A stretch of DNA of 49,523 bases from Clostridiales bacterium UBA3678 (GTDB lineage Bacteria > Bacillota > Clostridia > TANB77 > CAG-508), in contig DFJF01000004.1 in the NCBI GenBank assembly GCA_002372935.1, positions 1 through 49,523 on the forward strand, read 5' to 3'. Positions within the stretch are counted from its first letter, which is position 1; each line of letters begins with the position of its first letter. The translations under genes and the position numbers were made by a program. Below the pieces are notes generated by a model, which did no database searches, was not told the DNA's origin, and worked only from the letters and a program-made list of their open reading frames with translations. Below, piece by piece: positions 17,265 through 25,254 of the stretch.

Positions 17265-17798
17265 TTATTGATTTACTACTACCATTGCATGGCGTAATAC
17301 TTTGCTTCCTAATTTATATCCTTTTCTATATTCTTGAACAATTTCTTGAGGTTCTTTTGTATCATCTTGTACACTACTTACAGCCTCATGTATGCTTGGA
17401 TCAAACATCTCTCCAACTGTAGGTATTTCTTCTACTTTATTTTTAACCAAAAAATCTCCAAATTGTTTTTCTACAAGTTCTATTCCTTTTTTGTAATTTT
17501 CATCTTTGCATTCTGCACTCGCAGCCATTTGAAGATTATCCATAATTGGTAATACACCTGTTATTATATCCCCAAGTACTGAATTATATAAATTTTCTTT
17601 TTCCTTTTGTGTTCTTTTTTTGTAATTCTCAAATTCTGCAAATACACGCTTATATCTATCATCTAATTCATCTAATTCTATTTGCTTTTTCTGAAGTTCA
17701 GATTTTTCTTTATTTTCTTTCTTTACTTTTTCTTCTTCTATTTTTGCTTTTCCTTCTTGTTTTACTTCTTCATTAGCTTTATTTTCATTTTCTGCCAT
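17265..17798 (-). CDS. grpE: GrpE nucleotide exchange factor
   Basis: A 177-residue protein. The first 45 residues are K/E-rich and disordered, then a long dimerising helix (about 40-90, ELDELDDRYKRVFAEFENYKKR), then the small beta domain ending GYKLGSKVLRHAMVVV, which is the GrpE signature. It releases ADP from DnaK. It is first behind an internal promoter with two CIRCE operators, separated from hrcA by a tandem repeat array. Confidence 0.97.
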   Translation of the reverse strand: MAENENKANEEVKQEGKAKIEEEKVKKENKEKSELQKKQIELDELDDRYKRVFAEFENYKKRTQKEKENLYNSVLGDIITGVLPIMDNLQMAASAECKDENYKKGIELVEKQFGDFLVKNKVEEIPTVGEMFDPSIHEAVSSVQDDTKEPQEIVQEYRKGYKLGSKVLRHAMVVVNQ

Positions 17799-17845
17799 TT
17801 CTTTCCCTCCTTTTATTTTTATTAACTAAAAATCTTATTCATATT

Positions 17846-17872
17846 TTAGCACTCTCAATATGTGTTTGCTAA
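17846..17872. promoter_or_regulatory. CIRCE operator 1 of grpE
   Basis: TTAGCACTC-N9-GTTTGCTAA. The left arm is identical to the CIRCE consensus; the right arm has seven of nine bases of GAGTGCTAA. It lies just downstream of the grpE promoter start region. Confidence 0.85.
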
Positions 17873-17883
17873 ATTATGTATAT

Positions 17884-17912
17884 ATAATATAACTTTTTTT
17901 AGCACTTGTCAA
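17884..17912 (-). promoter_or_regulatory. Sigma-A type promoter of grpE-dnaK-dnaJ
   Basis: Minus-strand TTGACA (17907-17912), 17-base spacer, TATTAT (17884-17889). The -35 falls inside CIRCE operator 2 and operator 1 follows the start region, so HrcA would cover both ends of the promoter. Confidence 0.85.
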
Positions 17913-17925
17913 TAGTTTTTGCTAA
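17899..17925. promoter_or_regulatory. CIRCE operator 2 of grpE
   Basis: TTAGCACTT-N9-TTTTGCTAA, with the exact 9-9-9 layout. It overlaps the -35 box. Right-arm differences from consensus are the same type as in the other two operators of the window. Confidence 0.8.
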
Positions 17926-17960
17926 ATATTTTGTAAATTATTTGTGAACAACCCATTTAA

Positions 17961-18063
17961 GATCTGTCCCCTTTCAGAAAAGAACCGTCCCCTCGCAGAA
18001 AAGAACCGTCCCCTTTCAGAAGAGAACCGTCCCCTTTCAGAAAAGAACCGTCCCCAAATGAAA
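17961..18063. repeat. Tandem 21-bp repeat array, copy D (about 5 units)
   Basis: Five units with core AAAAGAACCGTCCCC, spaced 21 bases, ending CCCCAAATGAAA. The last base (18063) abuts the hrcA stop codon (18064-18066). Read from hrcA the junction is TAA-TTTCATTTGGGGACGG, the same as after the vanW-like gene at 49474. Confidence 0.95.
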
Positions 18064-19104
18064 TTATTTCTCGTTCAATTTTTTGCTTATATATTTCATA
18101 ACAGAAATAACTTTTGCATAATCCATTCTTTTTGGTCCTATAATTCCAATCGTTCCCAAATCTTTATTGTCAACTTTATGTTTAAATGTAACTACACTAA
18201 AATCTTTCAATTCTTCTTTTTCATTTTCTTCGCCTATATAAATATTTATATCTTCTGCAAAACCAGAATTTAGCATATCTGCCATTAAATCTTTTTCATC
18301 TAATACACTCATAAAATTCTTAGCAACTTCAAGGCTGTTAAATTCTGGCAAATCAAGTTCCTGTCTTGCACCTTCTAAATAAACCTTTTCGTCCTCGAAC
18401 AAAGCTTTTTTTATTTGTGTAATTATTGGTTTTATTACTTTAACAGAATCTTTCATTTCTTTATATAAATATTTTTCTAATGGCTCATTTATTTCTTCTA
18501 TTGATTTTCCTTTTAATTTATTATTAAACATATAATTTATTGTTTGAACTTGTTTTTCTGTAATATCTTCATCAAATTTAATTATAGTTTCTTTTACCAT
18601 ACCAGATTCTGTCATAATAACAGCTAGCATCATTCTACTTCCAAGTAAAACGAATTTTAGCTCACTAATAATTTGGTCTGATGTTTTTGGCCCAATTGTC
18701 ACAGTTGTATAATGTGTTATTTCTGAGATTGTATTTGCAGTAATCTTAGTTAGATCCTCAATTTCATGAACTTTAGTCTCTAGTTTTTCACTTATATATT
18801 TTATTTCATCTAAACTAATTCTATCATCTTGCATAAGTTCATCAACATAAAAACGATATCCTCTAGCTGATGGTATCCTCCCACTTGATGTATGGACTTT
18901 ATCTAAGTAACCAGCTTTTTCTAGGTCTGCCATTTCATTTCTTATTGTTGCACTACTACAATTCAAGGCATATTTTTCTAATATTGCATGTGAACTTACT
19001 GGCTCTGCAGTATTTATATATTCTTCAACTATTGCCTGTAACACTTTTCTTTTTCTTTCATCTAAATTATTCTTTTTTTCTAATGAATTCTTTTTTTCTT
19101 CCAT
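18064..19104 (-). CDS. hrcA: Heat-shock repressor HrcA
   Basis: A 346-residue repressor. The N-terminal winged helix is RKVLQAIVEEYINTAEPVSS...CSSATIRNEMADLEKAGYL, the signature of HrcA. The rest holds the dimerisation and GAF-like region. It binds CIRCE and, in the family, needs GroEL to stay active. The gene is first in the cluster behind its own CIRCE-bearing promoter. Its end is followed immediately by repeat array D, which separates it from grpE. Confidence 0.97.
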   Translation of the reverse strand: MEEKKNSLEKKNNLDERKRKVLQAIVEEYINTAEPVSSHAILEKYALNCSSATIRNEMADLEKAGYLDKVHTSSGRIPSARGYRFYVDELMQDDRISLDEIKYISEKLETKVHEIEDLTKITANTISEITHYTTVTIGPKTSDQIISELKFVLLGSRMMLAVIMTESGMVKETIIKFDEDITEKQVQTINYMFNNKLKGKSIEEINEPLEKYLYKEMKDSVKVIKPIITQIKKALFEDEKVYLEGARQELDLPEFNSLEVAKNFMSVLDEKDLMADMLNSGFAEDINIYIGEENEKEELKDFSVVTFKHKVDNKDLGTIGIIGPKRMDYAKVISVMKYISKKLNEK

Positions 19105-19133
19105 GTTACCTCTTCCTTTCTCACTACTTTAAT

Positions 19134-19162
19134 ATTTTACTATTTTATTTTAGCAAAGTCAA
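19134..19162 (-). promoter_or_regulatory. Sigma-A type promoter of hrcA
   Basis: Minus-strand TTGACT (19157-19162), 17-base spacer, TAAAAT (19134-19139). The -35 lies in the middle of the CIRCE element at 19150-19176. Confidence 0.78.
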
Positions 19163-19176
19163 GTATAATTTGCTAA
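19150..19176. promoter_or_regulatory. CIRCE operator of hrcA
   Basis: TTAGCAAAG-N9-ATTTGCTAA. The outer six bases TTAGCA/TGCTAA of each arm are kept, the inner bases differ from the usual CTC/GAG. Confidence 0.75.
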
Positions 19177-19186
19177 CGAATTAAAA

Positions 19187-19244
19187 AAAGAGATAGATTT
19201 TCGAGGCTACTGAAAAAGTAGCCTCAGATTTTCTACATCTCTTT
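19187..19244 (-). terminator. Terminator after sigE
   Basis: Long hairpin: inner stem GAGGCTAC/GTAGCCTC and outer stem AAAGAGAT/ATCTCTTT. On the minus strand it runs into seven Ts. It lies just past the sigE stop and ends the spoIIGA-sigE transcript before the hrcA promoter. Confidence 0.88.
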
Positions 19245-19248
19245 AAAT

Positions 19249-19989
19249 TTAACATTTTTGCATAATTTCTTTTTTCATCTTACCAATAATCTTTTTTTCT
19301 AATCTTGAAATATAACTTTGAGAAATTCCGAGTTCATCTGCAACTTCCTTTTGAGTTTTTTCATTTCCTGTTTTAAACCCAAATCTCATCTCCATAATAA
19401 TTTTTTCTCTATCTTTTAATTTACTTATTGATGCTCTTAATAAATTTCTATCAACCTCATCTTCAATATTTCTAGATGTAATATCTGGTTCTGTACCTAA
19501 AATATCTGAGAGCAATAACTCATTTCCATCACAATCTTTATTTAATGGTTCATCAATAGAAATCTCACCTTTTATCCTATTATTTCTTCTTAAATACATA
19601 AGAATTTCATTTTCTATACATCTTGATGCATAAGTTGCAAGCTTAATATTTTTGTCCGCATTAAATGTATTAACACTTTTTGCAAGTCCTATAGTACCAA
19701 TAGAAATTAAATCCTCTATTCCTATTCCTGTATTTTCAAATTTTTTCGCAATATAAACTACTAACCTCAAATTTCTTTCTATTAAAACTTGCCTTGCTTC
19801 TAAATTATCTTTTTCTGATAATTTTTTTATGTATTCCATTTCTTCCTCTTCTGGAAGTGGTGGTGGAAGAGTTTGACTTCCAGCTATGTAAAATATTAGA
19901 TTTTCATTTTCTATATAATCAGATTCATTTTTCAAATGCCTTTCATAAATCAAATTCAGATTATTTTTTAAAAGATCCAAAAAATTCAT
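19249..19989 (-). CDS. sigE: RNA polymerase sigma-E factor (mother cell)
   Basis: A 246-residue sporulation sigma factor, made as an inactive precursor. The opening about 30 residues form the pro-sequence. The GSQTLPPPLPEEEE stretch just after the pro-sequence is characteristic of SigE. Regions 2 (LIERNLRLVVYIAKKFENTG...IGTIGLAKSVNTF) and 4 (helix-turn-helix KEVADELGISQSYISRLEKK) are complete. The adjoining SpoIIGA protease removes the pro-sequence after a signal from the forespore. Order and spacing (spoIIGA then sigE, 23 bases) are as in other spore formers. Confidence 0.97.
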   Translation of the reverse strand: MNFLDLLKNNLNLIYERHLKNESDYIENENLIFYIAGSQTLPPPLPEEEEMEYIKKLSEKDNLEARQVLIERNLRLVVYIAKKFENTGIGIEDLISIGTIGLAKSVNTFNADKNIKLATYASRCIENEILMYLRRNNRIKGEISIDEPLNKDCDGNELLLSDILGTEPDITSRNIEDEVDRNLLRASISKLKDREKIIMEMRFGFKTGNEKTQKEVADELGISQSYISRLEKKIIGKMKKEIMQKC

Positions 19990-20012
19990 TGTAAAATCCC
20001 TCCTCTATAAAA

Positions 20013-20903
20013 TTAATTTAAAATTTCTAGTCCCAAAAGTCCTTTATATTCGCCATTTTTTGTCAATGGTTTATTATATATTCCAATTATAACTTTATCT
20101 ATTTTTTTTATTTCTTCATTTATATTGACTATTAAATTTTCACCTTTCACACCTAGTAGTATTCCATTTTGCTTTCCTAAAGATGAAAATGGAATAACTC
20201 TAAACTTTGAAATATACTCTGTTTGCAAATCTTTTGGTATTTTAGATAGATCACCTCCTAAAATGTTTTCCAAATTATCTAAAATTGGTTTTGGTATAAT
20301 ATCATAGAACAATGTATATTCAAGTACAATTACAGAAGTATTAGTTATTGGCTCTTTTAACATATTTCCTGTGTCTATCAAAGCTTTAGTCTTTATTTTT
20401 TTATTTTCAAAACTAACTTCAATGTCACATATCATGTCTTTTTTAGAGAATTTAGTTTTTATAATTTTCTCCCCAATCATCACTAAAAAATATGCTATTA
20501 TTATTCCTATTAGTATTGTCCTTATTGTATAATTTCCTACTAAAACTCCATTTTGAATTGTTATGTTTTGAAAATTCACCATATATATTATTCCAATTGT
20601 TGCACCTGCAAAAACAAAAGAAATTAGATAAAATAAAATTACTTGTTTAAATAATATTTTAAATTTTTTTGGATTAAATGATACATAAATTATTATTATA
20701 GATAGAACAATTTTTATAATAAAACTTGAATAAATTTTTAAATTTAAAATGTAATATATTATTGCATATGTTGCTCCAATAATGCTACCTAACAATATTT
20801 TTAATTGTTTAATATTTGTTTTTGATATTATGCCTGTTACATACAATATTATGTAATTTATTATTATATTTTCTAAAAATATAACATCTACATATACTGT
20901 CAT
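20013..20903 (-). CDS. spoIIGA: Sporulation sigma-E factor-processing peptidase SpoIIGA
   Basis: A 296-residue membrane aspartic protease: five N-terminal membrane helices (about 1-145), then a soluble domain with the catalytic KALIDTGNMLKEP (Asp about 177). The C-terminal segment ends with the usual LTKNGEYKGLLGLEILN. It cleaves pro-SigE in the mother cell once SpoIIR signals from the forespore. I start at the ATG (MTVYVDVIFLEN) behind AGGTGA, 13 codons inside the longest frame, because the region upstream carries a promoter -10 and a Spo0A-like box. Confidence 0.95.
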   Translation of the reverse strand: MTVYVDVIFLENIIINYIILYVTGIISKTNIKQLKILLGSIIGATYAIIYYILNLKIYSSFIIKIVLSIIIIYVSFNPKKFKILFKQVILFYLISFVFAGATIGIIYMVNFQNITIQNGVLVGNYTIRTILIGIIIAYFLVMIGEKIIKTKFSKKDMICDIEVSFENKKIKTKALIDTGNMLKEPITNTSVIVLEYTLFYDIIPKPILDNLENILGGDLSKIPKDLQTEYISKFRVIPFSSLGKQNGILLGVKGENLIVNINEEIKKIDKVIIGIYNKPLTKNGEYKGLLGLEILN

Positions 20904-20919
20904 TTGATCACCTAATAAA

Positions 20920-20954
20920 ATTCTACCACATAACATTTGCAAAGTCTGTCTTTT
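20920..20954 (-). promoter_or_regulatory. spoIIGA promoter with Spo0A-like box
   Basis: Minus-strand AAAAGACA (20947-20954), 16 bases, then TGTGGTAGAAT with -10 TAGAAT (20920-20925). The same two elements at the same 16-base spacing lie before spoIIE. AAAAGACA resembles the reversed 0A box (TTCGACA). Both genes are Spo0A and sigma-A controlled in Bacillus. Confidence 0.6.
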
Positions 20955-20963
20955 CTTATTGTA

Positions 20964-21000
20964 GAAAAAAAGAAATAATCTAAATTTTTAGACTATTTCT
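20964..21000 (-). terminator. Terminator after the spoIIE-linked permease gene
   Basis: Minus-strand hairpin AGAAATAGTCTAAA / TTTAGATTATTTCT followed by seven Ts. It ends the spoIIE-permease transcript ahead of the spoIIGA promoter. Confidence 0.8.
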
Positions 21001-21088
21001 CTCTTTTTATTATTACAATTTACAATCAATTATTATTTTTATATTTGCACTGTATAATTTTCTATTTTTTGTGAGCTTGTTTTGAGAT

Positions 21089-22675
21089 CTATTTTTCATC
21101 AATACTCTCTCTCATTGTAATTCCATCACCTGTATGTGGATAATCTTTAGAATATATATGATCTATAAAAAATATTGTAATTAACAATGTACAAATTGTT
21201 ATCTTTACTTTATTTGTAAGTTTTTGAATCTGTCTTTCCAAAAATGGAGCAACAATATATACACATAAACTTCCTCCAAGGCCAAAGAAAATACTACATT
21301 CTAAACATATTCTTCCATTTATGTTTCCGAAAACTCCTGTGTAATCCCAATATCTTAAACCTGTAGTTTTTTCTATATACCATGATGTGAAATATTCTAT
21401 AACACTACATAAAATTGATATTACTATAAATGTAATAAATGGTTTTTTTAGCATTTTTCTAATATTTTTAAATCTAGTTAAAAGAATTATTATTGTACAA
21501 CCTGTCCCATATATTGGAAGCCATGGACCATACATAACACCTCTATTTACTAAAATTCCATCTCTTACAAGATATAATAAGACTTCCCACAACCAACCCA
21601 CAAATGAAAATATAAAGAAAAATAATATTATTGATGATGGTTCATATTTTTTATTATAATCAATTTTTATCTTCTTTTTTTGAATTTCGTATTGATCTGG
21701 ATATTTTTCTAAATCATTTTCTTCAAATAATTTTTCATCATTTAACATTTCATATTTGTATTTTTTATTTTTTATGTAATCAAATCTTAAAACTTTATAT
21801 AATTCAGTATATGTCATAGAATAATATGGTGTTACATATATTCCAGCTAGACCAAATGTTATAAATTGCAAGAAAACCCAACCCAAAAAAGAAAAATCTA
21901 ATTTTAAGGCATTCCATTTATTTCCATTCATCATCTCTCTAGAAATTTTTATAGCATCTCTTGCTTTTATATTTGGATTTTCTGCAATAATATATGTGAC
22001 CATTTTATATGAATAATTTTTTATAAGCCCACCTATAATTGTAAAATTCCACAAAATTTTATATATTTCCATTAAAAGCAATGTTTTTACTGAACTAAAA
22101 TATCTACCTTTTCTAAATGCATAAGCAATTCTTCTAACTCGTGTTTTGGGATAATTTATACTTTCTAAATATAATCTGCTTTCTCCTATTCTTAAAGGAT
22201 ATATAACAAGTCCCCTAATTAACAATCCCAAAATTGCAGCAATTAACAAAAGTGTACTTGTAAATATTTCATAATTTTCATTTCCATATGTTCTAATTGA
22301 ATTTATAATATTTTGAATCTGAGTTTGGCTTTTTAAAAGCACATCAAATATTGTAAAAATAACACCTTTTGTTATATTATGTGATTCATTATATTGATTA
22401 ATAAAACCAGACAAATAATCACCAGTAAAAATTTGAGAAAGTAACTCATCTAAATATTTATTTATTATTTGCCCTCTATCATCTGAAGTTATTATTTGCT
22501 CAGCATTTCTATCTCTTATGTAATCATAAACTATTTTTAAATTTGAGAATGCATCATTATTTATAATATATCTTCCTGCAATAAAAGTCATAAAAATACC
22601 AGCTAATAGTAAAGTCCAGAGATTCTTTTTTAAAATTTGCTTACTTATTGTTTTTATATCTTTTATTTTCCACAT
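21089..22675 (-). CDS. Membrane protein: DUF975-like half plus ABC_trans_CmpB half
   Basis: A 528-residue protein of two parts. Residues 1-330 hold about six helices with the RGLVIYPLRIGESRLYLES and GGLIKNYSYKMVTYIIAENP patterns of DUF975-type proteins. Residues 345-515 hold five helices with the putative ABC transporter permease family (CmpB) motifs FVGWLWEVLLYLVRDGILVN, RGVMYGPWLPIYG and RYWDYTG. No ATPase gene is near, so transport by an ABC mechanism is unsupported. It begins four bases after the spoIIE stop and shares its transcript, so it is probably made early in sporulation. Function unknown. Confidence 0.72.
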   Translation of the reverse strand: MWKIKDIKTISKQILKKNLWTLLLAGIFMTFIAGRYIINNDAFSNLKIVYDYIRDRNAEQIITSDDRGQIINKYLDELLSQIFTGDYLSGFINQYNESHNITKGVIFTIFDVLLKSQTQIQNIINSIRTYGNENYEIFTSTLLLIAAILGLLIRGLVIYPLRIGESRLYLESINYPKTRVRRIAYAFRKGRYFSSVKTLLLMEIYKILWNFTIIGGLIKNYSYKMVTYIIAENPNIKARDAIKISREMMNGNKWNALKLDFSFLGWVFLQFITFGLAGIYVTPYYSMTYTELYKVLRFDYIKNKKYKYEMLNDEKLFEENDLEKYPDQYEIQKKKIKIDYNKKYEPSSIILFFFIFSFVGWLWEVLLYLVRDGILVNRGVMYGPWLPIYGTGCTIIILLTRFKNIRKMLKKPFITFIVISILCSVIEYFTSWYIEKTTGLRYWDYTGVFGNINGRICLECSIFFGLGGSLCVYIVAPFLERQIQKLTNKVKITICTLLITIFFIDHIYSKDYPHTGDGITMRESIDEK

Positions 22676-22679
22676 ATTA

Positions 22680-25118
22680 CTACCTTTTCATGATTTTATA
22701 AACTAATATACTCATATCATCTTTTACTTTTCCATAATTATTATCTATTGCTTCATTTATAACTAAATCTGCAATTTTTTGAGGATTAGAATTTTGAATA
22801 TCCTCAATTAAATATTTTATCCATAAAGACTTATTTTTGTATTCGATATTTGAATCTACAACTCCATCTGTACACATAAGTACAATATCTCCATCTTGAA
22901 TTTTACGTTCAACACTATTTATACTTATATTTTTTACTATTCCAGTAGGCAATGCAGCTGACTTAATCATTTGAACTTTTTTTCTGTTTTTTATATATGT
23001 TGGTGAAGACCCATTTTTTATAAATTCTATAGTTCCTTTATATAAATCTACAATTGCAATATCAAGTGTTGCATAAATGTCTTTATCTATATTTAAAAGA
23101 TTAGAATTTATTAAATCAATTGATGTTTCTTTATCAAAACCAGAATTTAATAATCTCTTAAGTAATGATATTACTATTTGACTACTCTTTCTAGCTTCTG
23201 GTCCAGACCCCATACCATCACTAAGTGCTAGAAGATGTTTTCCATCTTTCAATTCTGTTCTTAAAATACTGTCTCCAGATACTGTCATTCCATCTTTTAT
23301 TGCTATTGCTTGTCCTATCTCTATAGAATATTTATCATCTGATATAAAACTATATTTTATAGTATGTTTGTTTTCAATGTTTTCTTTATTTTCTAATTTG
23401 AATTTTTCTTTTAAATTCTTGTTTAAAATATTTAAGATTATATCTTCTATATTTTTATTTCTATTTTTTTCTACATATATTTTTATTTTATATCTGTCAT
23501 CATCTTTTTTATTTATTGAAATATCTTGTACTAAAATATCTTTTTCTTTTAACAAAAGAGAAATTGTTTCCTTTTCTGTACTGTATTTCTCTTCATTCTC
23601 AGTTTCATTTTTTACATCTTCTTTTAAATCTTCTGCTATTGCAGAAATCGCTTTAGAAACCACATTTAATTGTTTTCCAACATTTTTCTTTTCTTCTTTT
23701 GACTTTTCTTTCATAATAAAATTCATTTTGCTTGTTCTAAATGCAGAATTTATTGCCTCTGTCATTTTTATAACTTCTGATCTTATAGGTTTTTCCGGAT
23801 CATCATAGCCTATGATGTAATTATTATTTTCTGCAAAAATATTTATTAAATCTTTTTCCTTGATAAATTGATTTTGTATTAATTTATTATATATATCATT
23901 TACAATATTTCCATCTACATTTGAAATATTATCATATAAAATATTTTCTTCCAAATTTTCTGTATAATTTAAAAGCTCTGTTATAAATATCTGTTTATTT
24001 GCTTTTTCAATTTCACTTTGTGTTTCATTTTCATTATATGTGCTTGCCATATCTTTAACAGCTTTTGAAACTTCTTGTAATTTTTCTGCTGTTTCTTTAC
24101 TTTTTTCTAATCTTCTATCTAAACCTACTGGCAAAAATTGTTTTTTTCCAATTATATTTTCAATATCTAATTTTAAATTTTTTGGAACTGCAAGTAATCC
24201 AACTCCTGCTATTAAAATTTCTTTAAAAACAATTAAGTTATCTACTCCGCCATTTGATAAATATGTAAGAATAATATCTCCCAAAATAAATCCAACAATA
24301 ACACCTATTTTTCCAAATCTATTTAGAATTCCAGCTATTAAACCTGATATTGCATAAGCTGCAATTATTACTGGATCTGTTTCAGCAATTATTCCTAGTG
24401 TAACCCCTGTTGTGATTCCTGCTGTTGCTCCAACAAGCATTCCATTTTTCCAGCCTAGTACTAAAACAATAAATATTGCTAAAATGTTTCTTATTGAAAA
24501 ATCAAATATTTTTAAATTTCCTAAACAGCATACAGCAATTGTAAGCATTATGCTTGCTCCCATTATTTCTTCTAATGAAAAAGCTCTTTTTTCGTTAAAA
24601 CTTAACAAAACAATTATTGAATTTACAAAAATTTTATATAAAACATAAGTTAATATCGACATAGCTATTGCTTGCAAAAAGTCATATATCAAAAATCCTG
24701 ATATAAATACTTTTGCAATTCCAACAATTAGTGATGATACTAATATCCTCTTGCCAAATTTTATTTTTTCATTTCTACTTTGTTCATTATATTTTGGTTC
24801 AGCAATAAAAAAACTTGAGAAAAATATAAGTATTGTAATTATATAACTTAAAATCGAGTTAGCTCCACATCCAATAATATTTCCTATAAATGATAAAATC
24901 AAGACCATTATTATAGGTATTTCATTTGCTCCTGTTGCAGCAACTATAGCTAATGAGCACGGAGAAACTGCTTGTCCCATACCTATACTTGAAACCATTA
25001 AAGTAATAATATATAGTAATATATACTTTTTTGATATTGCATTGGTTAATATACTTTTTTTTCTAACTGTTTCTTCTTTAGTCTTACATGTTGTTTCTTC
25101 TCCTATATTTTGAAACAC
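22680..25118 (-). CDS. spoIIE: Stage II sporulation protein E, PP2C phosphatase
   Basis: SpoIIE dephosphorylates SpoIIAA in the forespore and so frees sigma-F. From the start chosen here it has 812 residues: N-terminal region with about ten membrane helices (to about 320), a central regulatory coiled segment, and a C-terminal PP2C domain (about 590-810) with ALSDGMGSGPEARKSSQ, NGSSPTYIKN and MCTDGVVDSN, all metal-binding motifs. An ATG lies ten codons further upstream (25148), but it overlaps the -10 of the predicted promoter and has no ribosome site. The GTG at 25118 has GAGGTGG five bases ahead, so I prefer it. Confidence 0.95.
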   Translation of the reverse strand: MFQNIGEETTCKTKEETVRKKSILTNAISKKYILLYIITLMVSSIGMGQAVSPCSLAIVAATGANEIPIIMVLILSFIGNIIGCGANSILSYIITILIFFSSFFIAEPKYNEQSRNEKIKFGKRILVSSLIVGIAKVFISGFLIYDFLQAIAMSILTYVLYKIFVNSIIVLLSFNEKRAFSLEEIMGASIMLTIAVCCLGNLKIFDFSIRNILAIFIVLVLGWKNGMLVGATAGITTGVTLGIIAETDPVIIAAYAISGLIAGILNRFGKIGVIVGFILGDIILTYLSNGGVDNLIVFKEILIAGVGLLAVPKNLKLDIENIIGKKQFLPVGLDRRLEKSKETAEKLQEVSKAVKDMASTYNENETQSEIEKANKQIFITELLNYTENLEENILYDNISNVDGNIVNDIYNKLIQNQFIKEKDLINIFAENNNYIIGYDDPEKPIRSEVIKMTEAINSAFRTSKMNFIMKEKSKEEKKNVGKQLNVVSKAISAIAEDLKEDVKNETENEEKYSTEKETISLLLKEKDILVQDISINKKDDDRYKIKIYVEKNRNKNIEDIILNILNKNLKEKFKLENKENIENKHTIKYSFISDDKYSIEIGQAIAIKDGMTVSGDSILRTELKDGKHLLALSDGMGSGPEARKSSQIVISLLKRLLNSGFDKETSIDLINSNLLNIDKDIYATLDIAIVDLYKGTIEFIKNGSSPTYIKNRKKVQMIKSAALPTGIVKNISINSVERKIQDGDIVLMCTDGVVDSNIEYKNKSLWIKYLIEDIQNSNPQKIADLVINEAIDNNYGKVKDDMSILVYKIMKR

Positions 25119-25146
25119 TTTTACCACCTCGTCTTTTTTTAATAAC

Positions 25147-25181
25147 ATTTTACCACAAGTAGTTTAAATTTTTTGTCTTTT
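25147..25181 (-). promoter_or_regulatory. spoIIE promoter with Spo0A-like box
   Basis: Minus-strand AAAAGACA (25174-25181), 16 bases, TGTGGTAAAAT with -10 TAAAAT (25147-25152). The layout is identical to the spoIIGA promoter. It predicts a transcript starting near 25140 and so the GTG start for spoIIE. A second 0A-like TGTAGAAAA lies further upstream near 25200. Confidence 0.6.
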
Positions 25182-25254
25182 TTGGTATGCTATTTAAAAA
25201 AGTTTTCTACATATATTGACCTATTTTTATTTTTCTCGTTTGTGTATTACAATA

